Shown here: piece after piece, positions 44,288-53,430 of the stretch
How positions within the stretch are numbered: the first letter of the stretch is position 1
How the letters are laid out: each line of letters starts with the position of its first letter
Source of the DNA: Lachnospiraceae bacterium UBA3692
GTDB lineage: Bacteria; Bacillota; Clostridia; Lachnospirales; Lachnospiraceae
Assembly: GCA_002372815.1 (NCBI GenBank)
Contig: DFIR01000003.1
Span: forward strand, 3,318-67,317
Reading direction: 5' to 3'
Length of the DNA: 64,000 bases
Made by a program: the position numbers and the translations under genes
The notes under the pieces: generated by a model
Seen by the model: only the letters and a program-made list of their open reading frames with translations
What the model was told of the DNA's origin: nothing
The model's database searches: none

Positions 44288-45124
44288 ATGGAACTTCAGA
44301 AGCTGACACCGATCACTTCGGCGGCCAATGCGCGCATCCGGCACCTGAAGGTGCTCCAGACGAAGGCGCGGGCCAGGAGGGAGGAGCAGGTCTTCATCAT
44401 CGAGGGAAGCCGCATATTCCGGGATGCGCCGGAGGAGGTCCTCCGGGAGATCTATCTGACCCGGGCGTTTCTCGACAGGGCAGGGGAGGCAGAGCTCCGC
44501 AGAGCGGAGGCCTTCGCGGCGGCCGGACAGGCCTTCCTGCTTCCCGATACACTCATGGAGAAGGTCTCGGAGACGGAGACGCCCCAGGGCATCCTCTGCG
44601 TCGCCGCCATGCCGGAGCAGGCGGAGAATATCTCTATGGCGGATACAGAGGGGCGGGCGCCGCTTCTCCTGCTTCTGGAGGACCTGCAGGACCCGGGCAA
44701 CCTGGGGACGATCTTCCGCACGGCGGAGGCGGCAGGAGCGACCTGCATCTGCATGAGCAGCGGCTGCGCGGATGTCTTCAGCCCCAAGACCGTGCGCGCT
44801 ACCATGAGCAGCATCTTCCGGGTCCCCTTCCGGATCACGGCGGACCTGCCGGCGCTCACGGCATCCCTCAGGGAGCAGGGGATCCTGACCTGCGCCGCGC
44901 ACCTGGAGGGCAGCTGCGTATACGACCGGCCGTGCTACACGGGCGGGACGGCCTTCCTGATCGGCAATGAGGGGAGAGGCCTCTCCGACGCGGCCGCGGC
45001 AGCGGCGGCGGAGCGGGTGCGGATCCCCATGCAGGGGAGCATCGAATCCCTCAACGCGGCGATGGCCGCCGGGATCCTGCTGTACGAGGCCGCCAGACAG
45101 CGGCGGTGCGCGGACGGCGTGTGA
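44288..45124 (+). CDS. SpoU/TrmH-family RNA 2'-O-methyltransferase
   Basis: The 278-residue protein has the three SPOUT motifs: EDLQDPGNLGTIFRTA (motif 1), FLIGNEGRGLS (motif 2) and RIPMQGSIESLNAAMAAGILLYE (as blocks, motif 3). An N-terminal substrate-binding domain (about 1-100, TSAANARIRHLKVL) is of the RlmB/TsnR-like type. It methylates a ribose in rRNA or tRNA; which position cannot be told. GGAGAGAAGG precedes the ATG. A new promoter after it starts the NfeD-SPFH operon. Confidence 0.92.
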   Translation: MELQKLTPITSAANARIRHLKVLQTKARARREEQVFIIEGSRIFRDAPEEVLREIYLTRAFLDRAGEAELRRAEAFAAAGQAFLLPDTLMEKVSETETPQGILCVAAMPEQAENISMADTEGRAPLLLLLEDLQDPGNLGTIFRTAEAAGATCICMSSGCADVFSPKTVRATMSSIFRVPFRITADLPALTASLREQGILTCAAHLEGSCVYDRPCYTGGTAFLIGNEGRGLSDAAAAAAAERVRIPMQGSIESLNAAMAAGILLYEAARQRRCADGV

Positions 45125-45168
45125 GGACGTCCCCAAAGGCCCACGGAGGGCCCGGCGCCTGAAAAGGA

Positions 45169-45197
45169 TTGAGAATGGAACCGAAATATGCTATAAA
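45169..45197 (+). promoter_or_regulatory. Promoter of the NfeD-SPFH-argF operon
   Basis: TTGAGA (45169-45174) and TATAAA (45192-45197) with a 17-bp spacer, 48 bp before the NfeD start. Confidence 0.65.
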
Positions 45198-45245
45198 TGA
45201 CTTGATATGCGGAAGGCACGCATGCAGAGAGGAGGTGCTGCCGCA

Positions 45246-45704
45246 ATGAATATGATGTATGTGTGGATCGTGCTGATCATCGCGCTCATCGTGATCGAGG
45301 CGATGACGATGGGTCTGACGACCATCTGGTTCGCAGGAGGCTGCGTCGCGGCACTGCTGATCTGCCTCATCGGGCTGCCCGTCTGGGTACAGATCGGTGT
45401 TTTCGCCGGCGTATCGGTGCTGCTGCTGTTCCTGACGAGGCCGCTGGCCCAGAGGTTCATCGAGTCCGGGAAGGTCAGGACCAATGCCGACAGCCTGATC
45501 GGCCGGGAGGCCGTGATCACCGAGAGGGTGGACAACCTGCAGGGCACCGGCAGGGCTGCCGTCAACGGGCAGGACTGGACGGCCAGAAGCGTCATCACGG
45601 AACAGACGATCGAAGTTGGGGAAGTGGTCATGATCCGCGCCATCGAGGGCGTCAAGCTCATCGTGGGGAAGCGCAAGGGGCTTTCCGGCGCAGAACAGAA
45701 CTGA
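45246..45704 (+). CDS. NfeD-family membrane protein (short form)
   Basis: The 152 residues comprise two or three membrane helices (about 3-75) followed by an OB-fold NfeD domain (about 85-145: LIGREAVITERVDNLQGTGRAAVNGQDWTARS as partial blocks). Short NfeD proteins pair with SPFH proteins in membrane microdomain upkeep. The SPFH gene is directly downstream, 43 bp after the stop, which is the usual NfeD-stomatin pair. The start at 45246 is placed by GAGGAGGTG. Confidence 0.88.
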   Translation: MNMMYVWIVLIIALIVIEAMTMGLTTIWFAGGCVAALLICLIGLPVWVQIGVFAGVSVLLLFLTRPLAQRFIESGKVRTNADSLIGREAVITERVDNLQGTGRAAVNGQDWTARSVITEQTIEVGEVVMIRAIEGVKLIVGKRKGLSGAEQN

Positions 45705-45747
45705 AGGGATCCAAGGCCGGCAGTGAATCAACGACAGGAGGTATGAT

Positions 45748-46689
45748 ATGTTTGGTATTGCATTTCTGATCATCTTTATTGCGATTCTGGTGTATTTCGC
45801 TTTTTCCTGCATCCGGATCGTCCCGCAGGCGCATGCGTTCGTCATCGAGCGCCTCGGCGCTTACAGCGCGACGTGGAACGTCGGACTGCATTTCAAGCTG
45901 CCTTTTATTGAGCGCGTGGCGCGGAAAGTCAACCTGAAGGAACAGGTCGTCGACTTCCCGCCGCAGCCCGTGATCACCAAGGATAACGTCACGATGCAGA
46001 TCGACTCCATCGTCTTCTTCCAGATCACGGATGCCAAGCTGTTCGCCTACGGCGTGGAGAACCCGATCATGGCCATCGAGAACCTGACGGCCACCACGCT
46101 CCGGAACATCATCGGTGAGATGGAACTGGACGAGACCCTCACTTCCCGTGAGATCATCAACACCAAGATGCGCACATCCCTGGACATCGCCACGGATCCC
46201 TGGGGCATCAAGGTCACCCGTGTCGAGCTGAAGAACATCACGCCTCCTTCCGCCATCCGCGAAGCGATGGAGAAGCAGATGAAGGCCGAGCGTGAGAGAC
46301 GTGAATCCATCCTGAAGGCCGAAGGTGAGAAGAAGTCCGCCGTTCTGGTCGCGGAAGGCCGCAAGGAATCCATGATCCTGCAGGCGGAGGCCGACAAGCA
46401 GTCCACCATCCTCGCTGCGGAAGCGGAGAAGGAGAAGATGCTGCGCGAAGCCGAAGGCCAGGCGGAGGCGATCCGCCGCGTCCAGCAGGCGAATGCAGAC
46501 GGTATCCGCATGATCCGCGAAGCGGGAGCGGACCAGTCCGTGCTGACCATCAAGAGCCTCGAAGCGCTCGCCAAGATGGCCGACGGCAAGTCCACCAAGC
46601 TCATCATCCCTTCGGATCTCCAGGGCATCGCAGGACTGGCAGCGGCGATCAGGAGCGTCGCCACACAGGATGAAGGAGAGGCAAAATGA
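45748..46689 (+). CDS. SPFH/band 7 (stomatin/QmcA-like) membrane scaffold protein
   Basis: The 313-residue protein has an N-terminal membrane hairpin (about 2-22) and an SPFH domain (about 25-200) with [36 protein letters not shown] and [14 protein letters not shown] long Ala/Glu/Lys coiled coil (about 185-260, [17 protein letters not shown]) follows. Such proteins form ring-like oligomers that organise the membrane and its proteases. AGGAGG precedes the start. It is paired with the short NfeD upstream, and its stop overlaps the argF start (ATGA). Confidence 0.93.
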   Translation: MFGIAFLIIFIAILVYFAFSCIRIVPQAHAFVIERLGAYSATWNVGLHFKLPFIERVARKVNLKEQVVDFPPQPVITKDNVTMQIDSIVFFQITDAKLFAYGVENPIMAIENLTATTLRNIIGEMELDETLTSREIINTKMRTSLDIATDPWGIKVTRVELKNITPPSAIREAMEKQMKAERERRESILKAEGEKKSAVLVAEGRKESMILQAEADKQSTILAAEAEKEKMLREAEGQAEAIRRVQQANADGIRMIREAGADQSVLTIKSLEALAKMADGKSTKLIIPSDLQGIAGLAAAIRSVATQDEGEAK

Positions 46690-47699
46690 GCAGTACAGAC
46701 CTCCGCGGGAGAGATTTTCTGAAACTCCTGGATTTCACGACGGAGGAGATCCTCTATCTCGTAGATCTCGCCGCTTCACTGAAAGCAGCCAAGAAGGCCG
46801 GTGTCCCACACAGATACTGTGAAGGGAAGAACATCGCGCTGATCTTCGAGAAGACAAGCACCCGGACCCGCTGCGCGTTCGAAGTCGCGGCGCATGATCT
46901 CGGGATGCAGGCGACCTACCTGGACCCCAATGCCTCCCAGATCGGGAAGAAAGAGAGCATCGCCGACACCGCCCGCGTGCTGGCCGGCATGTTCGACGGT
47001 ATCGAGTACCGCGGCTACGGGCAGGAGATCGTGGAGGAACTGGCACAGTATTCCAAAGTGCCCGTATGGAACGGACTCACCAATGAGTTCCACCCGACCC
47101 AGATGCTTGCGGACCTCCTCACGATCCGCGAGCACTTCGGAAAGATCGCCGGCGTCCGCCTGAGCTATTACGGCGACGCGCGCTACAACACGGCGGATTC
47201 CCTGATGGTCATGGGCGCCAAGACCGGGATGCACATCACCCTCTGCGCGCCGGCGGACTACATGCCGGATCCGGCGCTGGTCGAACAGTGCAGAGAGATC
47301 GCGGCGCAGACCGGCGGCAGCATCACACTGACCACGGATCCGATGGAAGGTGCCCGCGGCGCCGATGTCCTCTACACGGACGTCTGGGTGTCCATGGGCG
47401 AGCCGATGCAGGCGTGGGCGGAGCGCATCGAGGAGATGCGGCCCTATCAGGTCTGCAGCGCATTCATGGAAGCGGCGGCGGAGAACGCGATCTTCATGCA
47501 CTGCCTGCCGGCTTTCCACGACCAGGGGACCGGGATCGGCAGGGAGATCTTCGAGAAGTTCGGACTGGCGGAACTGGAAGTGACCGACGAGGTCTTCGAG
47601 AGCGAGGCCAGCGTGGTCTTCCAGGAGGCCGAGAACCGCATGCACACCATCAAGGCGGTCATGGCGGCGACCCTCAGCGCGGAGCCGATCGAGGTCTGA
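46686..47699 (+). CDS. argF: Ornithine carbamoyltransferase
   Basis: The enzyme makes citrulline from ornithine and carbamoyl phosphate (arginine synthesis, or the arginine deiminase route in reverse). The 337 residues contain the carbamoyl-phosphate loop STRTRC (58-63), ornithine-side [17 protein letters not shown] and FMHCLPAFH. The set of motifs is diagnostic for OTC rather than aspartate carbamoyltransferase. It overlaps the SPFH gene by four bases, an unusual neighbour. No arginine repressor site or other arg gene is nearby, so biosynthetic or catabolic use is open. Confidence 0.95.
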   Translation: MSSTDLRGRDFLKLLDFTTEEILYLVDLAASLKAAKKAGVPHRYCEGKNIALIFEKTSTRTRCAFEVAAHDLGMQATYLDPNASQIGKKESIADTARVLAGMFDGIEYRGYGQEIVEELAQYSKVPVWNGLTNEFHPTQMLADLLTIREHFGKIAGVRLSYYGDARYNTADSLMVMGAKTGMHITLCAPADYMPDPALVEQCREIAAQTGGSITLTTDPMEGARGADVLYTDVWVSMGEPMQAWAERIEEMRPYQVCSAFMEAAAENAIFMHCLPAFHDQGTGIGREIFEKFGLAELEVTDEVFESEASVVFQEAENRMHTIKAVMAATLSAEPIEV

Positions 47700-47743
47700 A
47701 GACCTGCGGCTGAAACCTTATATGCAGAGGTCCATTTGCGAAT

Positions 47744-48793
47744 ATGAATACTAAAGAGAGCATCCTTCGCCGCCTGCGGGCGGCGGAGGACTATCTTTCC
47801 GGGCAGCAGATCAGCCGGGAGCTGGGCATCTCCAGGGCGGCGGTCTGGAAGAGCATCGGAAAGCTGAAAGAAGAAGGATACCCGATCGAGGCGGTGACCA
47901 ACAAGGGCTACCGCCTCCTTTCTATGGACACGGAGGACACCGACCTGTTCAACGGCGCGGAGATCACCGCGCATATGCACACGTCCTGGGCCGGCCATCC
48001 GTTATATTTTGCCGCTCAGACAGGATCGACCAACGAGGACATCCTGCGCCTGTCCGGAGAGGGGAGCCCCCAGGGAACGGTCGCTGTGACCGCGGTGCAG
48101 ACCGCAGGCAAGGGCCGCAGGGGCAGGACCTGGATCTCGCCGGACGGCAACATCTACATGAGCATCCTGCTGAAGCCGCATCTTCCGGCACCCAAAGCCC
48201 CGATGCTGACGCTGGTCATGGCCCTTTCGGTCCTGGAAGCTGTCCGCGGACTCAGCTCCCTTGGGGACAGCTATGCTGCTGCATCCTCCGCGGCGATCAA
48301 GTGGCCCAACGACATCGTCATGCCGGGGCCCGACGGACAGTATCGCAAGATCTGCGGGATCCTCACGGAGATGCGCATGGAGGAGACGGAGATCCGCGAC
48401 ATCGTGATCGGGATCGGCATCAACGTGAACCAGACGGAGTTCCCGGAGGAGATCCGCGAGACGGCCTCTTCCCTCCGCTGCCTGCTGGGACGGACCGTGA
48501 ACCGCTCCCTGCTCACCGCCCGGGTCTGGGAGCGCTTCGAGGACAACTGCAACCGCTTCCTGGAAGCGGAGAGCTTCACACCCCTGAAGGAGCGCTATGA
48601 GGACGCCCTCGTCAATCGCGGGCGCGAAGTGCGCGTGCTGGACCCGAGAGGCCCCTACACAGGGACGGCGCTCGGGATCAATGAGGACGGCGCGCTGCTG
48701 GTTAGGCTCCACGGCGGCGAAGCAGAGGAAGGTACCGTCCGCGCGATCGACAGCGGCGAGGTCTCCGTGCGCGGAACCGGAGGATATGTATGA
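47744..48793 (+). CDS. birA: Bifunctional biotin-[acetyl-CoA-carboxylase] ligase and biotin repressor
   Basis: The 349-residue BirA has an N-terminal winged helix (about 1-65: SGQQISRELGISRAAVWKSIGKL as blocks), so it can repress biotin genes. The catalytic domain (about 85-290) has GSTNEDILRL, the biotinyl-AMP loop GKGRRGRTW, and KWPNDIV. A small C-terminal SH3-like domain closes it. It attaches biotin to carboxylases. The stop overlaps the next gene (ATGA at 48790). No biotin biosynthesis genes are in the window, so the operon it represses lies elsewhere. Confidence 0.94.
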   Translation: MNTKESILRRLRAAEDYLSGQQISRELGISRAAVWKSIGKLKEEGYPIEAVTNKGYRLLSMDTEDTDLFNGAEITAHMHTSWAGHPLYFAAQTGSTNEDILRLSGEGSPQGTVAVTAVQTAGKGRRGRTWISPDGNIYMSILLKPHLPAPKAPMLTLVMALSVLEAVRGLSSLGDSYAAASSAAIKWPNDIVMPGPDGQYRKICGILTEMRMEETEIRDIVIGIGINVNQTEFPEEIRETASSLRCLLGRTVNRSLLTARVWERFEDNCNRFLEAESFTPLKERYEDALVNRGREVRVLDPRGPYTGTALGINEDGALLVRLHGGEAEEGTVRAIDSGEVSVRGTGGYV

Positions 48794-49173
48794 CACAGCA
48801 GACTGAAGACAAGAGCAAGTACAGGGTGGTGCTCTGCGGCGCCAGCGCCTATGACCAGAAATACTATTTCAACAAGCAGTTCGACGCGCTTCCGGAGAGC
48901 GTCAAGGAGGAGCTGCACATTCTCTGCGTCCTTTTCACCGAGGATGTGGGAGGCGTCTTCACGGTGGAATTCGACCTGAACGGCCGGGTCGTCCTGAATT
49001 CCCGGAAGGACGAAGGGGACCTTCTCTACGACGACGTCGGCGCGCCGCTCCTGATCGGACAGGTCTACCGGAAGAAGAAAGAGCTGCTCCGCGGCATCTC
49101 CATCTATTTCCGCGTGACGTTCCTGCATGAGGATCCCGCCGCGCTTCTGGAGGAAGAGGAGGACGACGATTGA
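48790..49173 (+). CDS. Conserved small protein of unknown function (DUF6145-like)
   Basis: The 127-residue protein has KYRVVLCGASAYDQKYYFN near the start, then ELHILCVLFTEDVGG and a mixed alpha/beta middle, and ends in an acidic tail (LLEEEEDDD). I place it with a small Lachnospiraceae family found between birA and dusB; the assignment is from memory of context, not from a search. It overlaps birA by four bases and dusB by four bases, so it is translated with them. No catalytic motif is evident. Confidence 0.75.
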   Translation: MTQQTEDKSKYRVVLCGASAYDQKYYFNKQFDALPESVKEELHILCVLFTEDVGGVFTVEFDLNGRVVLNSRKDEGDLLYDDVGAPLLIGQVYRKKKELLRGISIYFRVTFLHEDPAALLEEEEDDD

Positions 49174-50165
49174 ACGGCACGGACAGAGAGAACGTCCCGG
49201 CCGGCGGCTTCTCCATCGGCAGCTGCCGGGTCCCGAACCGCGTAGTTTTCGCCCCGATGGCCGGCGTATCGGACCTGCCCTTCCGAAGGATCTGCAGGGA
49301 GATGGGAGCCGGGCTCGTCTGCATGGAGATGATCAGCGCCAAGGCGATCACCTACCACAACCGCCGGACGAGAGAACTGATGATGACGGATGACGCCGAG
49401 AGGCCGGTGTCGCTGCAGCTCTTCGGCCATGAGCCGGAAGTGATCGGCGAGGCCTGCCGCCTGATCGAACAGGAACCTTTCGACATCCTGGACATCAACA
49501 TGGGCTGCCCGGTGAACAAGATCGTGAGCAACGGCGAGGGCAGTGCCCTGATGCAGGACCCCGGCCGGATCCGGGAGATCGTGCAGGCCGCTGTGGAGAA
49601 CACGAGCCGGCCCGTGACCGTCAAGATCCGCAGAGGCTTCTCCGAGGACCGGCTCAATGCCGTGGAGTGCGCGCTGGCCGCGGAGGCCGTCGGTGCTTCC
49701 GCAGTCGCCGTCCACGGGAGGACCCGCAGCCAGATGTACAGCGGCAAGGCCGACTGGAACTGCATCCGGGAGGTCCGGGAGGCGGTAAGGATCCCGGTGA
49801 TCGGCAACGGCGACGTGACGGACGGACCGTCCGCTGCCCGCATGATGCGGGAGACCGGCTGCGACGCGGTCATGGTCGCGAGAGCGGCCAAGGGGAACCC
49901 CTGGATCTTCCGCGAGATCGCCGCTTATCTGCAGGGTGAGGAAGTCCCGCCCCGGCCCACGCGCGAGGAAGTCGCGGAGATGATCCTGCAGCACGCGCGC
50001 GCGGAGATCGCCTGCAAGGGTGAGCGGATCGCGATGCGGGAGATGCGCAGCCATGTCGCCTGGTATATCGCCGGTTTCCCCGGCGCTTCCGGCATACGCG
50101 GCCGGGTCGGCGGCATCACGGTGATGGAAGAACTGGAGCGCCTCTGCGAGGAGATCCGCGGCTGA
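49170..50165 (+). CDS. dusB: tRNA-dihydrouridine synthase
   Basis: The 331-residue FMN enzyme reduces uridines to dihydrouridine in the tRNA D-loop or nearby. It has APMAGVSDLPFRRICREMG, the catalytic Cys113 in NMGCPVNKIV, KIRRGF, AVHGRTRSQMY and GNGDV, then MVARAAKGNPW, the standard Dus barrel. The start codon is TTG overlapping the upstream stop, with AGGAGG seven bases before. A short helical domain ends the protein. The transcript ends before the greA promoter. Confidence 0.93.
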   Translation: MNGTDRENVPAGGFSIGSCRVPNRVVFAPMAGVSDLPFRRICREMGAGLVCMEMISAKAITYHNRRTRELMMTDDAERPVSLQLFGHEPEVIGEACRLIEQEPFDILDINMGCPVNKIVSNGEGSALMQDPGRIREIVQAAVENTSRPVTVKIRRGFSEDRLNAVECALAAEAVGASAVAVHGRTRSQMYSGKADWNCIREVREAVRIPVIGNGDVTDGPSAARMMRETGCDAVMVARAAKGNPWIFREIAAYLQGEEVPPRPTREEVAEMILQHARAEIACKGERIAMREMRSHVAWYIAGFPGASGIRGRVGGITVMEELERLCEEIRG

Positions 50166-50198
50166 GAGATCTTCGGAAGAGCATTCCCGCATGCGCGG

Positions 50199-50227
50199 TT
50201 GACAGTTCACGGAACAGACAGTATAAT
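50199..50227 (+). promoter_or_regulatory. Promoter of greA
   Basis: Consensus TTGACA (50199-50204) and TATAAT (50222-50227), 17 bp apart; the best promoter in the window. A small CCCGCC/GGCGGG hairpin follows in the leader. Confidence 0.9.
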
Positions 50228-50289
50228 TTACCCGCCCGCCTTATGGGCGGGGATGTTTTATAACACGTTACAGGGAGGAACGGTCGATT

Positions 50290-50793
50290 ATGGCAGAGAT
50301 CGAGATCAAGAAAGTACGTATGACCCAGGCGGAGAAGGACCGCAAGGAAGAGAAGCTGCAGTACCTGAAGAGCGTGCGCAGACAGGAAGTGGCGCAGAAG
50401 CTGCAGGAGGCGAGAGAGCAGGGCGACCTCTCCGAGAACGCCGAGTACGATGCCGCCAAGGACGAACAGCGCGACATCGAAGCCGAGATCATGAAGCTCG
50501 AGGAGCTCTTCAAGAACGTCGAGATCATCACCGACGAGGACATCTCCAGCGATACGGTCGGCATCGGGACAACTGTGCGTGTACTGAATCTCAAGACCAA
50601 TAAAGAGAAGACCTACATGGTGGTCGGTTCCACGGAAGCGAACAGCATCAAGGGCAAGATCTCCAATGAATCCCCCATCGGCCGCGAGCTCGAGAACTGC
50701 GTCGTCGGCGATGAGGTCGTCGTGCGCTCCCCTATGGGCGAGACGGCTTACAGGGTGCTGGAGATCTGGAAGACCGAAACTGCAGGCGCTTAA
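50290..50793 (+). CDS. greA: Transcription elongation factor GreA
   Basis: GreA frees backtracked RNA polymerase by stimulating transcript cleavage. The 167-residue protein has an N-terminal coiled coil (about 10-80) with the tip motif EQGDLSENAEYDAAKDEQ (Asp and Glu residues that reach the active site), and a C-terminal FKBP-like domain with SPIGRELENCVVGDEV. GGGAGG precedes the ATG. It is followed by a palindromic repeat array and lysS, a common neighbour. Confidence 0.95.
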   Translation: MAEIEIKKVRMTQAEKDRKEEKLQYLKSVRRQEVAQKLQEAREQGDLSENAEYDAAKDEQRDIEAEIMKLEELFKNVEIITDEDISSDTVGIGTTVRVLNLKTNKEKTYMVVGSTEANSIKGKISNESPIGRELENCVVGDEVVVRSPMGETAYRVLEIWKTETAGA

Positions 50794-50796
50794 GAC

Positions 50797-51048
50797 TCGT
50801 TCCTCACTTTGAGCCTGCAGCGCAGCTTGCCTGCGGCAAGCTGTCGACACGTTGTGAATGGTCAGTTCCTCATTGTGAGCCCATCGGCGCAGCCTGCCTG
50901 CGGCAGGCTGTCGGCACGTTATGAATGGTCAGTTCCTCATTGTGAGCCCATTGTCGCAGCTTGCCGGCACATTATTGAAGAACTGAAAAGCTATAGATTC
51001 ATTGTGCGCCCATCAGGGCAGCCTGCTTTCAGCGGGCTGCCCGCACAT
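50797..51048. repeat. Palindromic tandem repeats, 62-67 bp period (locus C)
   Basis: Four degenerate units between greA and lysS. The word TTCCTCA(T/C)TTTGAGCC or its variant recurs from about 50800, 50866, 50933 and 50998. Each unit holds a hairpin: CAGCTTGC/GCAAGCTG, CAGCCTGC/GCAGGCTG and GCAGCC/GGGCTGC, with arm changes that keep the stem paired. Each ends with a GGCACGTTATGAA-like word. The third unit has lost part of its stem. Confidence 0.85.
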
Positions 51049-51070
51049 TATTTATAAAAGGAGAAGAGAT

Positions 51071-52561
51071 TTGGCACAGAACAATGCGCAGGTGACACAG
51101 GATATCTCGCAGCTGGAGAAGGTGCGCCGGGAGAAGCTGGCGCAGCTGCAGGCGGAGGGAAAGGATCCTTTCCGGATCGTTGCCTTCGATCAGACGCATC
51201 ACAGTGTCGGGATCAAAGAGCACTTTGAGGAGCTGGAGAACAGCGATGTTTCCATCGCCGGCCGCATGCTCTTCAAACGTGTGATGGGCAAGGCTTCTTT
51301 CTGCAACATCCAGGACCGCGACGGCAGGATCCAGGTCTATGTCGCCCGCGATGAGATCGGCGAGGAGGCCTACAAGGACTTCAAGAAGATGGATATCGGC
51401 GATATCCTCGGCGTGAAGGGCTTCGTCTTCAAGACCAAGACCGGCGAGATCTCCGTGCACGCCAAGGAACTGGTGCTTCTGTCCAAATCCCTGTCGCCGC
51501 TGCCGGAGAAGTTCCACGGCCTGACCGACACCGACCTCCGCTACAGACAGCGCTACGTGGACCTCATCATGAATGAGGAGTCCCGTGACGTCTTCATCAA
51601 GCGCTCCAAGATCATCCAGGAGATCCGCAACTTCCTCGCCGGAAGGGATTTCATGGAAGTGGAGACGCCCATGCTCGTCGCCAATGCCGGCGGCGCCGCG
51701 GCGCGTCCTTTTGAGACCCACTTCAACGCCCTCGATGAGGACGTGAAGCTCCGCATCTCCCTCGAGCTCTACCTGAAGAGACTGATCATCGGCGGCCTCG
51801 AGCGCGTCTACGAGATCGGCCGCGTCTTCCGCAACGAAGGCGTGGATACCAAGCACAACCCGGAATTCACCCTGATGGAGCTCTATCAGGCCTACACCGA
51901 TTACAACGGCATGATGGAACTGACCGAGAGCATGTTCCGGTATCTGGCGGAGAAGGTCTGCGGCACGACGACCATCACCTACGCCGGCACCGAGATCGAT
52001 CTGGGCAGCCCCTTCCGCCGCCTGACCATGGTGGATGCCATCAAGGAGTACACCGGAGTCGATTTTGACGCGGTAACTTCCGATGAGGAGGCCAAGAAGA
52101 TCGCCGACGAGCACCACATCGAGTACGAGACCCGTCACAAGAAGGGCGACATCGTCAACCTCTTCTTCGACGAGTTCTGCGAGGACAAGATGATCCAGCC
52201 CACCTTCATCATGGATCATCCCATCGAGATCAGCCCGCTGACCAAGAAGAAGCCCGACGACCCGACCAAGGTCGAGCGCTTCGAGCTCTACATCAACGGC
52301 TGGGAGATGTGCAACGCCTATTCCGAGCTCAACGATCCCATCGATCAGCGTGAGCGTTTCGCCGCCCAGGACGCCCTTGCGGACGCCGGCGACGACGAGG
52401 CCCAGCACACCGATGAGGACTTCCTCCACGCCATGGAGATCGGTATGCCCCCTACGGGCGGCATCGGCTACGGCATCGACCGTCTGACCATGCTCCTGAC
52501 CGACAGCGCCGCCATCCGCGACGTGCTCCTGTTCCCGACTATGAAGTCCATCAAGGAATAA
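51071..52561 (+). CDS. lysS: Lysyl-tRNA synthetase, class II
   Basis: The 496-residue enzyme charges tRNA-Lys. It has an N-terminal OB anticodon domain (about 45-155: [18 protein letters not shown] as blocks) and the class II motifs: FMEVETPML (motif 1), [13 protein letters not shown] with [11 protein letters not shown] (motif 2) and [13 protein letters not shown] (motif 3). The start is TTG at 51071 with AAGGAG seven bases before; an upstream ATG in frame lacks a site and lies in the repeats. Accessory DNA begins after this gene. Confidence 0.95.
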   Translation: MAQNNAQVTQDISQLEKVRREKLAQLQAEGKDPFRIVAFDQTHHSVGIKEHFEELENSDVSIAGRMLFKRVMGKASFCNIQDRDGRIQVYVARDEIGEEAYKDFKKMDIGDILGVKGFVFKTKTGEISVHAKELVLLSKSLSPLPEKFHGLTDTDLRYRQRYVDLIMNEESRDVFIKRSKIIQEIRNFLAGRDFMEVETPMLVANAGGAAARPFETHFNALDEDVKLRISLELYLKRLIIGGLERVYEIGRVFRNEGVDTKHNPEFTLMELYQAYTDYNGMMELTESMFRYLAEKVCGTTTITYAGTEIDLGSPFRRLTMVDAIKEYTGVDFDAVTSDEEAKKIADEHHIEYETRHKKGDIVNLFFDEFCEDKMIQPTFIMDHPIEISPLTKKKPDDPTKVERFELYINGWEMCNAYSELNDPIDQRERFAAQDALADAGDDEAQHTDEDFLHAMEIGMPPTGGIGYGIDRLTMLLTDSAAIRDVLLFPTMKSIKE

Positions 52562-52603
52562 AGCCAGACTTTATCTAGGTTTTTCGGCCCTCGCTGCCAG
52601 AAC

Positions 52604-52636
52604 TTACGACCAACTTACGACCAAATTTACGACCAA
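52604..52636 (+). repeat. Three copies of TTACGACCAA at the edge of the accessory block
   Basis: TTACGACCAA occurs at 52604-52613, 52615-52624 and 52627-52636. It lies 43 bases after lysS, where base composition begins to change. It might be an attachment or insertion-junction remnant or a protein-binding iteron. Confidence 0.7.
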
Positions 52637-52658
52637 TAGAAAAAACTTAACATGGAAC

Positions 52659-52708
52659 AAAAACAGTTGCGTCTGCCATCCGGAGGGTGGAGACGGGGCT
52701 GTTTTTTT
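52659..52708 (+). terminator. Terminator after lysS
   Basis: AAAAACAG pairs with CTGTTTTTTT, and the inner part GTC-CCATCC pairs with GGGTGG-GAC around GGA. The A-run and T-run make it useable on both strands. Confidence 0.8.
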
Positions 52709-52802
52709 GTAGACGATACTTTTGAACGCTTACAAAGGCTTCCTTCCACGACATAATGGCAGGTGAAAGAAATTGTCATTCCACAGAAGGGAGGAAACAC
52801 AA

Positions 52803-53018
52803 ATGTACAAGCTTACTGCAAGATGCGCTTGCTGCGACAAAGAAGGAACCTACGAGATGAACGAGGAGGAGTATGTGACTCTTCAACGCTACCAACTTCA
52901 TGGCCGCCAGCTGGGATATATTCAGGAACTATTTCCAAACGTGCCGGCTTGGATCCGGAGCGGAGCGATCGATCAGTACAGTGGCGGATTCTGTATCTGT
53001 CCGGATTGCTGCGGGTGA
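52803..53018 (+). CDS. Small Cys-rich (zinc-ribbon-like) protein of unknown function
   Basis: The 71-residue product starts MYKLTARCACCDKEG and ends FCICPDCCG: two clusters, CACC and CICPDCC, that could bind one zinc ion. The middle is a helical stretch (EEEYVTLQRYQLHGRQ). GGGAGG lies eight bases before the ATG at 52803, and TTACAA/CATAAT (16 bp apart, near 52730-52757) could be its promoter. It is the first gene of the accessory block and has no clear partner. I do not recognise its family. Confidence 0.7.
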   Translation: MYKLTARCACCDKEGTYEMNEEEYVTLQRYQLHGRQLGYIQELFPNVPAWIRSGAIDQYSGGFCICPDCCG

Positions 53019-53204
53019 TGGCAGTTCATTATGACGTAAGTCTACTTTGCAGATTATTCTTGGATTCTTTATTACATCTTCTTGATTCTTGAATTGGGAG
53101 TTTAGAACTGTAGTGTATGATAGTCATTGTAAACGAGAGAGCGGTCAATAACTCCCCCCTCAGATGACCGCTCCTCTTACAAAAAATATACATACTCCCC
53201 CTTT

Positions 53205-53266
53205 CAAAAAGAAGCCCTTTACAGTGGCGCCGAATAATCGGATCTGCTGTAAAGGGCTTCTTTTTG
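53205..53266. terminator. Perfect 20-bp inverted repeat, terminator-like
   Basis: The left arm 53205-53224 and right arm 53247-53266 are exact complements (core GAAGCCCTTTACAG) with a 22-base loop; A5 and T5 runs sit on either side. It may be a strong bidirectional terminator or the trace of a small mobile element. The remaining 412-base gap 53019-53430 holds no convincing gene. Confidence 0.8.
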
Positions 53267-53354
53267 TCAGCAGAACACATAGAAGAAAATGGTTGAACCC
53301 AGCAATCAAGACTCGTCATATGTCCCTAAGTGCATATGTAAATGTATCTTTTGT

Positions 53355-53390
53355 TGTGGAGTAGAATTGGCCCTCCACATATAATATAAT
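53355..53390 (+). promoter_or_regulatory. Promoter region of the GmrSD-like gene with small palindrome
   Basis: TGTGGAG (53355-53361) and CTCCACA (53373-53379) form an inverted repeat that abuts a -10-like TATAAT (53380-53385). No good -35 box is spaced correctly, so this may be an operator-controlled start. Confidence 0.45.
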
Positions 53391-53430
53391 TAATCCAGTT
53401 CTGAAGATGAGTGATAAAAGGAGACCAACG

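Noticed and set aside
53164..53364. 66-codon plus-strand frame
   Set aside because: It crosses the perfect inverted repeat and lacks a ribosome site.
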